From assembly GCA_021650895.1 (NCBI GenBank), contig CP091278.1, positions 3,439,659 through 3,503,658 of the forward strand: a stretch of 64,000 bases of DNA, given 5' to 3'. Positions 35,451 to 45,071 of this stretch are shown here, one piece after another. Position 1 is the stretch's first letter, and the number at the start of each line of letters is the position of its first letter. The position numbers and the translations under genes were made by a program. Source of the stretch: Candidatus Jettenia sp. (lineage in GTDB: Bacteria; Planctomycetota; Brocadiia; Brocadiales; Brocadiaceae). A model generated the notes under the pieces. That model saw only the letters and a program-made list of their open reading frames with translations, ran no database searches and was not told where the DNA came from.

Positions 35451-36316
35451 AGGTGCGTTTCATTGCTCTTTTCTTCTTTCTTCTTTCTTTTTTTATCTAT
35501 GAGGAACTTTTTGCATCCGCACTATCAAGGGATGGGGCAATAAAATTATTTACTGATGCAAATGAAAACTATCAGCAAGCTGCAAAGCTTATTGCAGCAA
35601 AAAATAATCAAGAGGCAGATAAAAAATTACATGATGCGGCATTGCAATACGAAAAGATACTGGCGAATGGATTCAAACATGGCCAAATATACTACAATCT
35701 GGGAAATACCTATTATCGTCAGGGAGCATTAGGAAAAGCTATTGTAAGTTACCGAAAGGCTCAGCGCCTTATGCCAAGGAATGCAGATATCGATGCTAAT
35801 CTGAAATTGGTTAAAAGTGCTATAGAGGATAAGGAATTAGTCCATGAAACCCCGGTTGTGATTCAAAGGATATTTTTTTGGCTTTTCCTGTTAAACCAGA
35901 ATGAATTGATACTAACAGCCGTATCTCTGTATGCTGTGTTGATGGTCTTAATTCTCTCTTTCATTATTCTTAAATATCCATGGTTTAAAAGGATTATCAT
36001 AGGTTTTACCTTCGGCCTGTGTATTGTAGTGGTATCACTGGGTATTAAAATCTATAGAGAACAGGGAATACATCGTGGGGTAATTGTTGTGAAAAAGTGC
36101 CAGATACTCTATGGTCCCGGAAAAGAGTATGAACCTAAGTTTGAAATACACGATGGCGCAGAATGTATCGTTGAAGATGAAAAAGATGGTTGGTACAGAG
36201 TGTATATGTACGTTGGCGTCAAACAGGACACGGAGTCAAAAGCAGGCATGGAAGAAAAGGCAAGTAAAGAACTCAGAAGAGGATGGTTGCAAAAAGGGAA
36301 TGTGGATATTATCTAA
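35447..36316 (+). CDS. BatE-type TPR and SH3-like protein
   Basis: 289 residues. Signal peptide (IALFFFLLSFFIYEELFAS), a TPR part with YYNLGNTYYRQGALGKAIVS, two membrane helices (ELILTAVSLYAVLMVLILSF and IIIGFTFGLCIVVVSLGI), then a C-terminal SH3-like segment with KCQILYGPGKEYEPKFEI and DGWYRVYM. This TPR-TM-TM-SH3 order is BatE. Overlaps batD by four bases. Confidence 0.88.
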   Translation: MKVRFIALFFFLLSFFIYEELFASALSRDGAIKLFTDANENYQQAAKLIAAKNNQEADKKLHDAALQYEKILANGFKHGQIYYNLGNTYYRQGALGKAIVSYRKAQRLMPRNADIDANLKLVKSAIEDKELVHETPVVIQRIFFWLFLLNQNELILTAVSLYAVLMVLILSFIILKYPWFKRIIIGFTFGLCIVVVSLGIKIYREQGIHRGVIVVKKCQILYGPGKEYEPKFEIHDGAECIVEDEKDGWYRVYMYVGVKQDTESKAGMEEKASKELRRGWLQKGNVDII

Positions 36317-36388
36317 TGCCTTACGGTTCATTTTTCTTACATTTTCCTTCTTTCCCTTTTTCCGGTTTGTTTAAACTAGGAGGGTAAA

Positions 36389-36544
36389 ATGAAGTTCTCT
36401 GGAGAATTGTTAATCACTGCATATATCATGTTCGTTACCGTGGTATTGGGTTTTATTATTCTCTGTATGATATTGGGGAGAAAGGGCTACAAAAAGACAC
36501 TCTCTTCAAAGATAGATCATCATAAAAGCACGCCAGATAGTTAA
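36389..36544 (+). CDS. small single-helix membrane protein, 51 residues
   Basis: Begins ATG at 36389 after a strong AGGAGGG ribosome site 5 nt away. MKFSGELLITAYIMFVTVVL then GFIILCMILGRKGYKK: one membrane helix (about 8-29) with a basic cytoplasmic end and a polar tail. 72 bp after batE, probably the last gene of the cluster. No family recognised. Confidence 0.65.
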   Translation: MKFSGELLITAYIMFVTVVLGFIILCMILGRKGYKKTLSSKIDHHKSTPDS

Positions 36545-36621
36545 CGATAACTATAACCATTTGAATCGCTAAAAATTTTATCTTCAGCACTCCACATATA
36601 TCATTTTACAAGGCTTCCAAA

Positions 36622-39600
36622 ATGAGTCTATTCAGATCAATTAAGATAAAATTAATCATATTCTCTCTCTGTATTTCTCTCATACCTATAGCTATAATCA
36701 CTACCCTATACTACTTCAAGGCTAAAGGTACTTTAAAGTATCAAATTCTCGAGGAACTGAAGATAATTGCAGAATCAAAGAGCCTTCATATTTCATCTTT
36801 TATGGAGACAAATAAGGTACGGATATCAGATTTTAGTACCGATGGATGTATAAGGGAAAAGCTTGAGCTTATTGTTCATGGAAAAGAGGCTTTCAGGCAG
36901 GAAACAGTAACTCGCTTAAATAAATACCTCATAAAGAATAAATTGCCGGTATACCGCCATTATCTTACTGCAATAGTCCTTGTGGATAAGTATGGCAAGG
37001 TTGTTTCGTCTACCAGCGAGGAATTAATTGGTATGGATATGGCTGATCAGGAACTATTTAAGCAAGCGATCAGCAGGAAGTATGGCGAACCATATAGTGG
37101 TCAGTTCTGTTATCATGATGGGAACTATCTGTGTGTTTCTGCTCCTGTTATCTCCAGACATCGTGCTGAAGCGATTGGTGTAATTATCAATATGCATTCT
37201 TTTGCAGTTTTAAATGAAATTACCGCGGGTTCTGTTAAACAGGGAAAAACGGGTGAAGTATATCTGGTTAATAGAGATAAGATAATGCTTACCGAATCGA
37301 GGTTTATAAAGAATGCTCCCTTCAGGCAGCTTGTGGATACGGAACCGGTTCGGAGGGTTATTGAGGGTAAAGAAATAGTTGCTCTGTATAAAGACTACCG
37401 GGGAGTACCTGTCATTGGCGCCTCGATAAATATGCCTGAATATGGCTGGATACTCATAGCAGAGATGGATAAAGCAGAGGTATTTGCGCTCTTAAAAACG
37501 CTGGGTATTGTTGCATGTGTTTTAGGAGGAACTTGTGCTATTGCAGTTATTGGTGCAGGAGTTTTCTTTGTTGTTTCAACATCCAGACCGATCCTGGATT
37601 TAACGAATGCAACAAAGAGATTTGCAGGTGGAGAGTTGGATTATCGGGTAAAAATAGCTCATGAGGATGAGATTGGCGACCTTGCCAAGAGTTTTAATGC
37701 TATGGCTGAGGAGCTTCAGAGGGAAATTAGTGAGCACAAACGGATGACTATTGAATTGCAAAAAAGTGAAGCCAGCCTGATCAATGCGCAACGAATTTCC
37801 AGCCTGGGGAATTGGGAATGGAGTAAAGAAAAGGATGAGATATATTGGTCTGATGGAGTCTATCGCATTTTTGGTTTAGTTCCACAAACAGACATTTTAA
37901 CCTATGGGATGCTTCTGAATTATGTCCATCCCGATGACAGAGAATTTGTAAAAGAATCTGTTCACAGGGCATTGTATGAGAAAAGGCCTTACCGTATTGA
38001 CCACCGGATCGTTTTGTCAGATGGTTCGGTACGAATTGTCCATGAAGAAGCTGAGATCATTTTTAATGATACCGGAGAGGCGATTCAAATGAAAGGAACG
38101 ATCCAGGATATCACCGAACGTAAGCAGATAGAAGAAGAACTGAAGATGCTGAACGAATCTCTGGAACAACGGGTAGTGGAAAGAACAGCAGCGCTGGCAA
38201 AGGCAAATGAAGAATTACGGGCTGAAATTGTGAGACGCAAAGGAGCAGAGGAACAATTACATGATCTCTCCCAGAGATTGAAGTATCACGTTGAGAATTC
38301 TCCATTAGCAGTAATTGAGTGGGATCGTGAGTACAGAATTACCTATTGGACGGAAGAAGCACAACGAGTCTTTGGCTGGAGTAGTGAAGAGATACTCGGC
38401 AAGCGCATTGATGAGTTGCGTTGGGTTTATGAGGAGGACTGGGGTAAACTCTATCAGCTCATGGGTGATATGCTGAACGGCACACGCCCGCGTAATATCA
38501 ATAAAAACCGCAATTATCGTAAGGATGGTTCTGTTATCTATTGCGAATGGTATAACTCTGCATTACTGGATTCATCCGGCAAGCTCGTATCTGTTCTATC
38601 ATTGGTCCTCGATGTTACTGACCAAAAGAATGCAGAGGCAGCATTGCAACAATCTGAAGAACAATATCGGCTCTTGTTTGAAAACAATCCGAGCCCTATG
38701 TGGGTTTTTGATCAGGAAACGCTCGCTTTTCTGGCGGTGAATGATGCTGCAATTCATCATTATGGTTACTCCCGTGAAGAATTTCTTCGTATGACTATTA
38801 AAGATATTCGTCCACCGGAATGTATCCCCAGGCTCTCTCATTATCTTGCCAACACTCCTTCAGGATTCGGCCCGATAGGCGAGTGGAAGCATCGTAAGAA
38901 AGATGGAACATTGATTGATGTTGAAATTACAAGAAATACCGTGTTATTCAGAGGGAAAAAGGGTGTGCTTGTTCTGATACATGATATTACTGATCGTAAG
39001 CGAATGGAGGAAAACCTGAGGGACCTGACTGAATCTTTAGAGCAACGGGTAAAAGAGAGAACATCTGAACTCGTAAAGGTAAATGAAGAGTTACAAGGGG
39101 AAATCAGAGAACGCAAGCTGACAGAGGAAGCGTTGCGTATAAGCGAAAGTAAGCATCGCTTGCTCCTGGAAAACCTGCCGCAAAGGATATTTTATAAAGA
39201 TAAAGATCTCGTATACGTCTCTTGTAATGAGAATTTAGCCAGGGATTTACATATCAGACCAGAAGAAATTTACGGGAAGACCGATTACGACCTCTATCCG
39301 AAAAACCTTGCTGATACATACCGGGCATATGATAACCGCATTATGAAATCGGGAAAAACAGAGGGCAGAGAAGAGAAATATTTCAAGGACGGAAGAGAAT
39401 TCATTATCCATATGGTGAGGACTCCCATAAAGGATGAAGGGAATAAAACTATTGGTATATTAGGTACTTTTCTGGATATTACCGAAAAGGTAGCATTGGA
39501 GAGGGAATCTATACTTAACAGACAACTAGCATCATTAGGTGAATTGGCAGCAAGCATAGGGCATGAGATTAACAATCCTATAACAGGCGTTATCAATTGC

Positions 39601-40224
39601 GCCCAGATATTATTTAACAAGGGTAAAGAGGGAAGTAAGGAACGGGATATTGCAAATCGTATTATTAAGGAAGGTAATCGTATAGCAAAAATAGTGCATA
39701 GCCTCCTCTTTTTTGCGGGACCTGGCGATGTACATGAGGAGAAAAGCAAGATCTGCTTACATGAAATAGTATCTGATGTACTTATTCTGATCAATGCACA
39801 ATTACGAAAAGAGGGCATTAAGGTAAAATTGGATATTACCCCAAAATTACCAGAAATAATCGCACATCCGCAACAGATACAACAGGTCTTTTTGAATATT
39901 ATCAGTAATGCGAGATATGCCCTGAACCAAAAGTATCCAAAGGCTCATGATAGTAAAATCCTTGAGATTTTGGGCGAAGAAATAACCATGGATGATCTTC
40001 CCTGGGTAAAGATTACCTTCTACGATCATGGCACTGGTATACCTGCCAGGATAAAAGAGAGAATAACAGAGCCATTTTTTACCACAAAACCAAGAGGGAT
40101 AGGCACTGGATTAGGATTAGGCATAAGCCAGGGTATTATCAATAATCACGGTGGCAGATTAACGATTGATACCCTGGAGGGAGAATTTACGAAAGTTGCA
40201 ATTATTCTACCGGTAAAGTCCTGA
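36622..40224 (+). CDS. Cache-HAMP-multi-PAS sensor histidine kinase
   Basis: 1200-residue membrane sensor. Helix 1 at about 11-32, an extracytoplasmic dCache-type domain (to about 290; contains GMDMADQELFKQAISRKYG), helix 2 at about 295-318, HAMP (about 320-372), then four PAS domains (about 390-500, 550-670, 680-800, 840-960) separated by coiled coils with ESLEQRVVERTAAL and ESLEQRVKERTSEL, HisKA with H981 in ASIGHEINNP, and HATPase with DHGTGIP and GTGLGLGISQGI. The type fits NtrB-like HisKA kinases. No response regulator adjoins it. Parts of it are paralogous to the fragment at 41811-42617. Confidence 0.92.
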   Translation: MSLFRSIKIKLIIFSLCISLIPIAIITTLYYFKAKGTLKYQILEELKIIAESKSLHISSFMETNKVRISDFSTDGCIREKLELIVHGKEAFRQETVTRLNKYLIKNKLPVYRHYLTAIVLVDKYGKVVSSTSEELIGMDMADQELFKQAISRKYGEPYSGQFCYHDGNYLCVSAPVISRHRAEAIGVIINMHSFAVLNEITAGSVKQGKTGEVYLVNRDKIMLTESRFIKNAPFRQLVDTEPVRRVIEGKEIVALYKDYRGVPVIGASINMPEYGWILIAEMDKAEVFALLKTLGIVACVLGGTCAIAVIGAGVFFVVSTSRPILDLTNATKRFAGGELDYRVKIAHEDEIGDLAKSFNAMAEELQREISEHKRMTIELQKSEASLINAQRISSLGNWEWSKEKDEIYWSDGVYRIFGLVPQTDILTYGMLLNYVHPDDREFVKESVHRALYEKRPYRIDHRIVLSDGSVRIVHEEAEIIFNDTGEAIQMKGTIQDITERKQIEEELKMLNESLEQRVVERTAALAKANEELRAEIVRRKGAEEQLHDLSQRLKYHVENSPLAVIEWDREYRITYWTEEAQRVFGWSSEEILGKRIDELRWVYEEDWGKLYQLMGDMLNGTRPRNINKNRNYRKDGSVIYCEWYNSALLDSSGKLVSVLSLVLDVTDQKNAEAALQQSEEQYRLLFENNPSPMWVFDQETLAFLAVNDAAIHHYGYSREEFLRMTIKDIRPPECIPRLSHYLANTPSGFGPIGEWKHRKKDGTLIDVEITRNTVLFRGKKGVLVLIHDITDRKRMEENLRDLTESLEQRVKERTSELVKVNEELQGEIRERKLTEEALRISESKHRLLLENLPQRIFYKDKDLVYVSCNENLARDLHIRPEEIYGKTDYDLYPKNLADTYRAYDNRIMKSGKTEGREEKYFKDGREFIIHMVRTPIKDEGNKTIGILGTFLDITEKVALERESILNRQLASLGELAASIGHEINNPITGVINCAQILFNKGKEGSKERDIANRIIKEGNRIAKIVHSLLFFAGPGDVHEEKSKICLHEIVSDVLILINAQLRKEGIKVKLDITPKLPEIIAHPQQIQQVFLNIISNARYALNQKYPKAHDSKILEILGEEITMDDLPWVKITFYDHGTGIPARIKERITEPFFTTKPRGIGTGLGLGISQGIINNHGGRLTIDTLEGEFTKVAIILPVKS

Positions 40225-40291
40225 GTATATAGAGATAAATTCAGTAGAATTACGGTATGCAATAGCTTATCTATCAAGATATTATTGAGCC

Positions 40292-40391
40292 AGGGTGGCA
40301 CGGACAAACTTTGTTTGTCAGTGTATGATATTCCCTATTCGCGCGGGTATGGAAACAAACACGGACAAACCAGTTTGTCTGTGCTACCCTG
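40292..40391. repeat. GGGTGGCACGGACAAAC inverted repeat
   Basis: CAGGGTGGCACGGACAAAC at the left and GTTTGTCTGTGCTACCCTG at the right face each other across about 60 bp. Related modules: 27993-28032, 32437-32475 and 41052-41178. Confidence 0.75.
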
Positions 40392-40697
40392 AGCCTGATT
40401 GCACAAAATGAAAATTCCTATACATCAAGTTACTATTGAGTAACAAAAGAATACTTACTGGAGTATTTCTCGCTAAGTTATCTATAGGTATAGCATCCAA
40501 GAGATGAGACAGAACAGAATATGGTATAAGTTGAGTCTTTGGTTGTATGCTGGTATAGGGAACGTTACAGAATCCCTACGGCGGGGTAGTCTTTCCTTTG
40601 TTGAGGATATGTTCGGTTTCATCCCTGAAATACTATAACTTACAGAGAAATACTCCTGATCATGGTCCTCTCACCCGGTAAAAAATAAAGTCGATAT

Positions 40698-40875
40698 AGG
40701 GCAAGGCTTTAGCCTTTGCGAAAGGCAACCCTAAACAGGTTGTCCGAAAATGCAATTGCAATCTCAGGATATACCCTATATATTGTTTACATTATAATAA
40801 TTGATCTCTCGGGGAGCATAGTTTTCGGCCTGCAAAATAATTTTCGGACAGCCTGTTTAGCCTTGCTACCCTAAC
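40698..40875 (-). repeat. palindromic element copy S7, interrupted
   Basis: Left half AGGGCAAGGCTTTAGCC through GGCAACCCTAAA (40698-40735); the expected continuation is displaced to after 40856. The interruption is the 130-bp element below. Confidence 0.65.
40731..40860. mobile_element. 130-bp MITE-like element
   Basis: 21-bp terminal inverted repeats at 40731-40751 and 40840-40860 with one mismatch (core TGTCCGAAAAT and ATTTTCGGACA). The interior is AT-rich and non-coding. It sits inside the palindromic element, so it arrived later. Outermost CTAAA/TTTAG bases belong also to the host repeat, so the exact boundary and any target duplication are ambiguous. Confidence 0.7.
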
Positions 40876-40900
40876 CTGAATGGAAATGGGGTAACCAATG

Positions 40901-41810
40901 TATGCATCAAGTTGAGAATATTGTTCCATAAAATTAAAGAGGTATCCCCCTGGAAAAAGAGCAATGGGTGTCCATGTTCCCCTCTAATTCCCCTAATCCC
41001 CCCTAACCCCCCTTTAAAAAAGAGGGGAAAAGAAGGATAAGTTTAGAAAAGCAGGGTGGCACGGACAAACCGTGTCCCCGTACGCCTTGAACGGGGACAC
41101 GGTTTGTCCGTGTTGTTCGAATACACCCGTGGATGGGGAATATACCACACTGACAAACAGAGTTTGTCAGTGCCACCCAGGAATAGGCTTACAGAGAATA
41201 AAAATTTCTCTAGAGACGCCCCCGGCCAGACATATCTTCAGGGTATTCTAAAGATGTGGGTAAGGATAAGTTTAAAAAAGGGGGGAAAGAAGGAGGGATT
41301 TTCTCTTGAGAAAAGTTTGCCTGATCAAAAACATCAACCTTTTTCCCCTTTTCTAAAGGAGAACTAAGGGGAATTATACATTTCCCCCTTTTCTAAAGCT
41401 GATTAAAAATATCAAATATTTCCCCCTTTTCTAAACTTATCCTTACCCACAAGTTAGGTAGAGAGTGAAGGTAGAAGCGCGGTAAACCACGAAGTACACG
41501 AAGAAAGAAGAACGGAGAGAAGCAAGATTTTGCGAAAGATGGAGAGATGCAAGATTTTGCGCCTTTACAATTGAGGTAGGGGTGTGTTGCTTTTTGTTTA
41601 GTGTCAGTGTCAGTGTCAGTGTTTTCTCACTCACACTCACATCGCCTCAAGAAGGGATCGATTATAAAAAGAATTTATTGAGATTTGGAACTCTCTTATT
41701 CTTCGTGTACTTCGTGCTCTTTGTGGTATTTAAAGATGTGGGTAAGGATAAGTTTTCTAAAGGGGGATTATGTTATTCTTCACCGTTTCCACATTTTAGC
41801 TTGATGCATA
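40901..41810 (+). mobile_element. TIR element, copy E (expanded)
   Basis: Termini TATGCATCAAG at 40901 and TTAGCTTGATGCATA ending at 41810. The same module order as copy A, enlarged to 910 bp by a GGGTGGCACGG/GTGCCACCC palindromic insert (41052-41178) and by a segment with CTCTTGAGAAAAGTTTGCC (near 41303-41321) shared with copy C. Like C, it has the AGTGTC hexamer tract, here three units against one in C. Confidence 0.8.
41052..41178. repeat. palindromic insert inside TIR element E
   Basis: CAGGGTGGCACGGACAAAC at the left, GTTTGTCAGTGCCACCC at the right, with an internal inverted repeat CGGGGACACGGTTTGTCCGT. Confidence 0.75.
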
Positions 41811-42617
41811 CCGGGAAACTGGGAATGGGATATAAGGGAAGATAAGTTGTATTGGTCGGATGAGCTTTATCGTATCTTTGGTTTATCTCCGGATACGTTT
41901 ACTCCGACCTACAAGGTGTTCCTGAGTTTTGTTCATGGAGACGATAGAGAGTCTGTGAAAAAATCTCTTCGTGAATCTATCTGTAAGAGAAAGCCTTATA
42001 CTGATAATCTCCGTATTATTTTACCAAACGGCCGGATACGCATCATTCATGTACAGACTGAGATCATAAGTAATCAGAGAGGCAAGGTGGTTAAAATGAA
42101 TGGAACGGTTCAAGATATTACTGAATTTAAGCGCATAGAAGATGAACTGAGAGTGCTGAATGAATCCTTGGAGCAACGGGTGGCAGAGCGAACTATGGAA
42201 CTCATGAAGGTAAATGAAGAATTGCGGAAAGAGATTGCAGAGCGAAGACAGGCAGAGGAAGCATTGCGTACAAATGAAAGTAAGTATCGTTTGCTCTTAG
42301 AGAACCTGCCACAAAAGATATTTTACAAAGATAAAAATTCAGTATATGTGTCTTGTAATCAAAATTACGCTGCGGATCTATCGATAAAATCGGATGAGAT
42401 TAGAGGAAAAATGGATTATGATTTCTATCCCAGGGCAATAGCTGAAAAATACCGGGCAGATGATAAAAGGATTATGAAGTCAGGGCGAACAGAGGAAATA
42501 GAAGAGAACTATATCAAGGATGGGCGGGAATGTATTGTGCATACGGTAAAAACTCCCGTAAAAGATGAAAAAGGTGCTGTTGTTGGTATCTTAGGTATAT
42601 TCTGGGATAAAAAATAG
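41811..42617 (+). pseudogene. 5'- and 3'-truncated PAS sensor kinase fragment
   Basis: The frame is open from the end of TIR element E. Residues GNWEWDIREDKLYWSDELYR align with the third-kilobase PAS of the 36622 kinase (GNWEWSKEKDEIYWSDGVYR), starting within 3 bp of the element's last base. A coiled coil (NESLEQRVAERTMEL) and a second PAS (LLLENLPQKIFYKDKNSVYV) follow, matching the last PAS of that kinase. It stops at FWDKK, before any HisKA or ATPase domain. The leader with start codon is gone. It could encode about 256 residues from the TTG at 41847, but no ribosome site is apparent. Confidence 0.8.
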
Positions 42618-42763
42618 CCGTATAAATTTATTTATTTATTGCTTTTACCATTATACTATGATATGAGAATAGAGCGAAAGTCCTGGTTTTCTTGGATTTG
42701 TTGAAGATGAATGGGGGAATGGAAATTATCAAAAGGAATATCGAGGGAGATAGGAAAGAGTAT

Positions 42764-44424
42764 ATGGAAGAACTAATTGATATAGAAAAATTAAGATTTG
42801 AAGATTTACATGTATCAGAAGAACTACGGAAAGCAATTAAAGATATGGGTTTTGAAGAAGCCACTCCAATACAGTATCAATCTATCCCCCATATTTTAAA
42901 AGGAAAAGATATCATTGGGCAAGCCCAAACAGGCACCGGGAAGACTGCAGCGTTTGGAATCCCCACACTCGAAATGATAGATCCTGGTACCAGAGAATTA
43001 CAAGCGATAATTTTATGTCCTACAAGGGAGTTGGCAATCCAGGTTGCCGAAGAGATGAAAAAATTATCAAAATATAAAAAGGCCATTGAGATTTTGCCGA
43101 TCTACGGAGGGCAACCTATAGAACGTCAAATTAAGGCATTAAAAAAAGGTGTGCAAATTATTATTGGTACTCCGGGGCGTGTTATGGACCACATGAACCG
43201 CCATACGCTAAAAATGGATACCGTAGAATAATCATATTGGATGAGGCGGATGAGATGTTGGATATGGGGTTTCGGGAAGATATTGAATTTATTATGGAGA
43301 AAATTTCCAAGAAGAGACAAACCATTCTCTTCTCCGCAACTATGCCTCAGGCCATTTTGGATTTGACAAAAAAATATCAAAATGATCCGCAATTTATAAA
43401 GGTTGTGCACAAAGAACTTACAGTTCCGCATATTGAACAATTTTATTTTGAGGTAAAAGAGCAAGCGAAATTAGAGACGCTATCCCGTTTAATCGATATC
43501 TATAATTTAAAATTATCACTGGTATTTTGTAACACAAAAAGGCGGGTAGATGATCTGGTAGAACATCTCCAGGCAAGAGGATATCTGGCTGATGGTTTGC
43601 ATGGGGATATGAGGCAATCACAAAGAAATAGCGTTATGTCCAAATTCAGGAAAGGAACTATCGAAATTCTGATAGCAACTGACGTAGCAGCCCGGGGAAT
43701 TGATGTAGAAGATATAGAAGCTGTTTTTAACTATGATGTGCCGCATGATGAAGAATACTATGTACACAGGATAGGAAGAACGGGCAGGGCGGGAAGGAAA
43801 GGTCGCGCATTTACCTTTGTTGTAGGGAGAGAGATTTATCAAATAAAGGATATACAACGATATGCAAAGACGAAAATTACACCTCAAAAGATTCCTTCTC
43901 TCAGTGACGTAGAAGAAATTAAAACAAATTTGCTTTTAGGGAAAGTAAAAGAAACAATTGATGAAGGGCATTTAGGGAAATACATTCACTGGGTTGAAAG
44001 TCTGGCTGGTGAAGATTATACCTCTATAGATATTGCCGCATCTTTATTAAAAATAATTATAGGGGAAAAGAGTAAACAAACATCAGCACAAGAGGAAGAT
44101 TTTAGAGATACGGGACCCGCAACATCAGAAATGGTGAGACTGTTTATTAATGCGGGGAGCAAGCAGAAAGTGCAAGTTAAGGATATTGTAGGAAGCATTG
44201 CTGGTGAAACAGGTCTTTCCGGCAAGATGATCGGAGCTGTTGATATTTTTGACAATTATACTTTTGTAGAGGTACCGAAAGAGTACGCAGAAGATATCCA
44301 GGATGTTATGAAAGATATTAAAATCAAAGGGAAGAAGATTATTATAGAACCTGCCAGCCAAAAAACAACCGGAACAGCATCTCAGAAATCTTATGGGAAA
44401 AAGGGTAGACGGCGCAGGAAATAA
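42764..44424 (+). pseudogene. DEAD-box RNA helicase with a single-base frameshift
   Basis: RNA helicase of the CsdA/DeaD group. Two frames make one protein: first part with Q motif ([13 protein letters not shown]), motif [15 protein letters not shown] and TPGR; second part with DEAD, SAT, ATDVAARGID, HRIGRTGRAGR and a C-terminal DbpA-type RNA-binding domain (RLFINAGSKQKVQVKDIVG). The first frame ends [18 protein letters not shown]-stop; the second resumes as [11 protein letters not shown]. One base is missing near 43226-43230. Start placed at the ATG at 42764 (AGGAAAG upstream); earlier in-frame ATGs exist. A sequencing error is possible. Confidence 0.85.
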
Positions 44425-44430
44425 TTGTAT

Positions 44431-44880
44431 ATGAGAGCCGATTATTTTGTGATATTTTCTTCTGGTATTACTCTTCTGATGTGGGGCCTTTGGGGCTTTT
44501 TCGGAAAACTTGCAATTGAAAGAAACATGTCACCTGTCTCTATTTTTCTTGCCGAAGTGCTTATTTGCCTGGTTTGTGCAGCATTCGTTTTCCTGTTTTT
44601 TTTCCGTACGGAAAATTTTCTTCCATGGCGCACGTCCTGGAATATATTTGGTTTCCTATCCGGCGTAAGTTTGGCTTTGGGTCTTGTGTTCTATTATTTT
44701 GCGCTCCAAAGAGGCCATGCAAGTCTGGTCGTGCCCTTAACTTCCCTGTATCCTGCTGTGACAGTAGTTCTGAGCTATGCAATTCTCGCTGAGCGACCAA
44801 GCTTAACCCAGTGGATTGGACTCATACTGATTCTTATCGGTGCATTTCTTTTGCTCTCAGGTCCGATTGAGGGCAGGTAA
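44431..44880 (+). CDS. EamA/DMT-family small membrane transporter
   Basis: 149 residues, a single EamA unit of about five membrane helices: GITLLMWGLWGFFGKLAIER, VSIFLAEVLICLVCAAFVFL, IFGFLSGVSLALGLVFYYFA, ASLVVPLTSLYPAVTVVLSY and WIGLILILIGAFLLLSG. The conserved LTSLYPAVTVVLSYAILAER loop is typical. Single-domain members work as dimers. The substrate is unknown. Starts just after the helicase gene. Confidence 0.88.
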   Translation: MRADYFVIFSSGITLLMWGLWGFFGKLAIERNMSPVSIFLAEVLICLVCAAFVFLFFFRTENFLPWRTSWNIFGFLSGVSLALGLVFYYFALQRGHASLVVPLTSLYPAVTVVLSYAILAERPSLTQWIGLILILIGAFLLLSGPIEGR

Positions 44881-44947
44881 GGCAACTATAGATGACTTTA
44901 TGAGAATTATGATATATCCTCGTTGCCTGGTTAGGAATTTCATTTCC

Positions 44948-45020
44948 GTAGGGCAAACCTTTAGGTTTGCCACCCCCGTGCATGGTCAGACGGGGGAGCA
45001 AGGCTAAAGCCTTGCCCTAC
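44948..45020 (+). repeat. 73-bp palindromic intergenic element, copy S5
   Basis: GTAGGGCAAACCTTTAGGTT to GCTAAAGCCTTGCCCTAC. Two compensating changes (CAAACC and GGTTTG) keep the left stem paired, which suggests selection for the structure or recent mutation pairs. Confidence 0.9.
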
Positions 45021-45071
45021 ATCAACTCCTGTTTTTTATGATTCTGTTTTGTTTCATCTCTTGGATGCTCT

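Larger units (their letters stand above)
40225..40900. other. gene-free interval with nested repeats
   Basis: Includes an inverted pair of CAGGGTGGCACGGACAAAC modules (40292-40391), AT-rich filler, a palindromic element (S7) split by a 130-bp inverted-repeat element (40731-40860), and its displaced right half. Confidence 0.7.

Noticed and set aside
10971-41810. Possible CRISPR arrays, because of many repeated short motifs
   Set aside because: Repeats are dispersed or inverted modules of unequal spacing, not direct repeats with constant-length unique spacers, and no cas gene is present.
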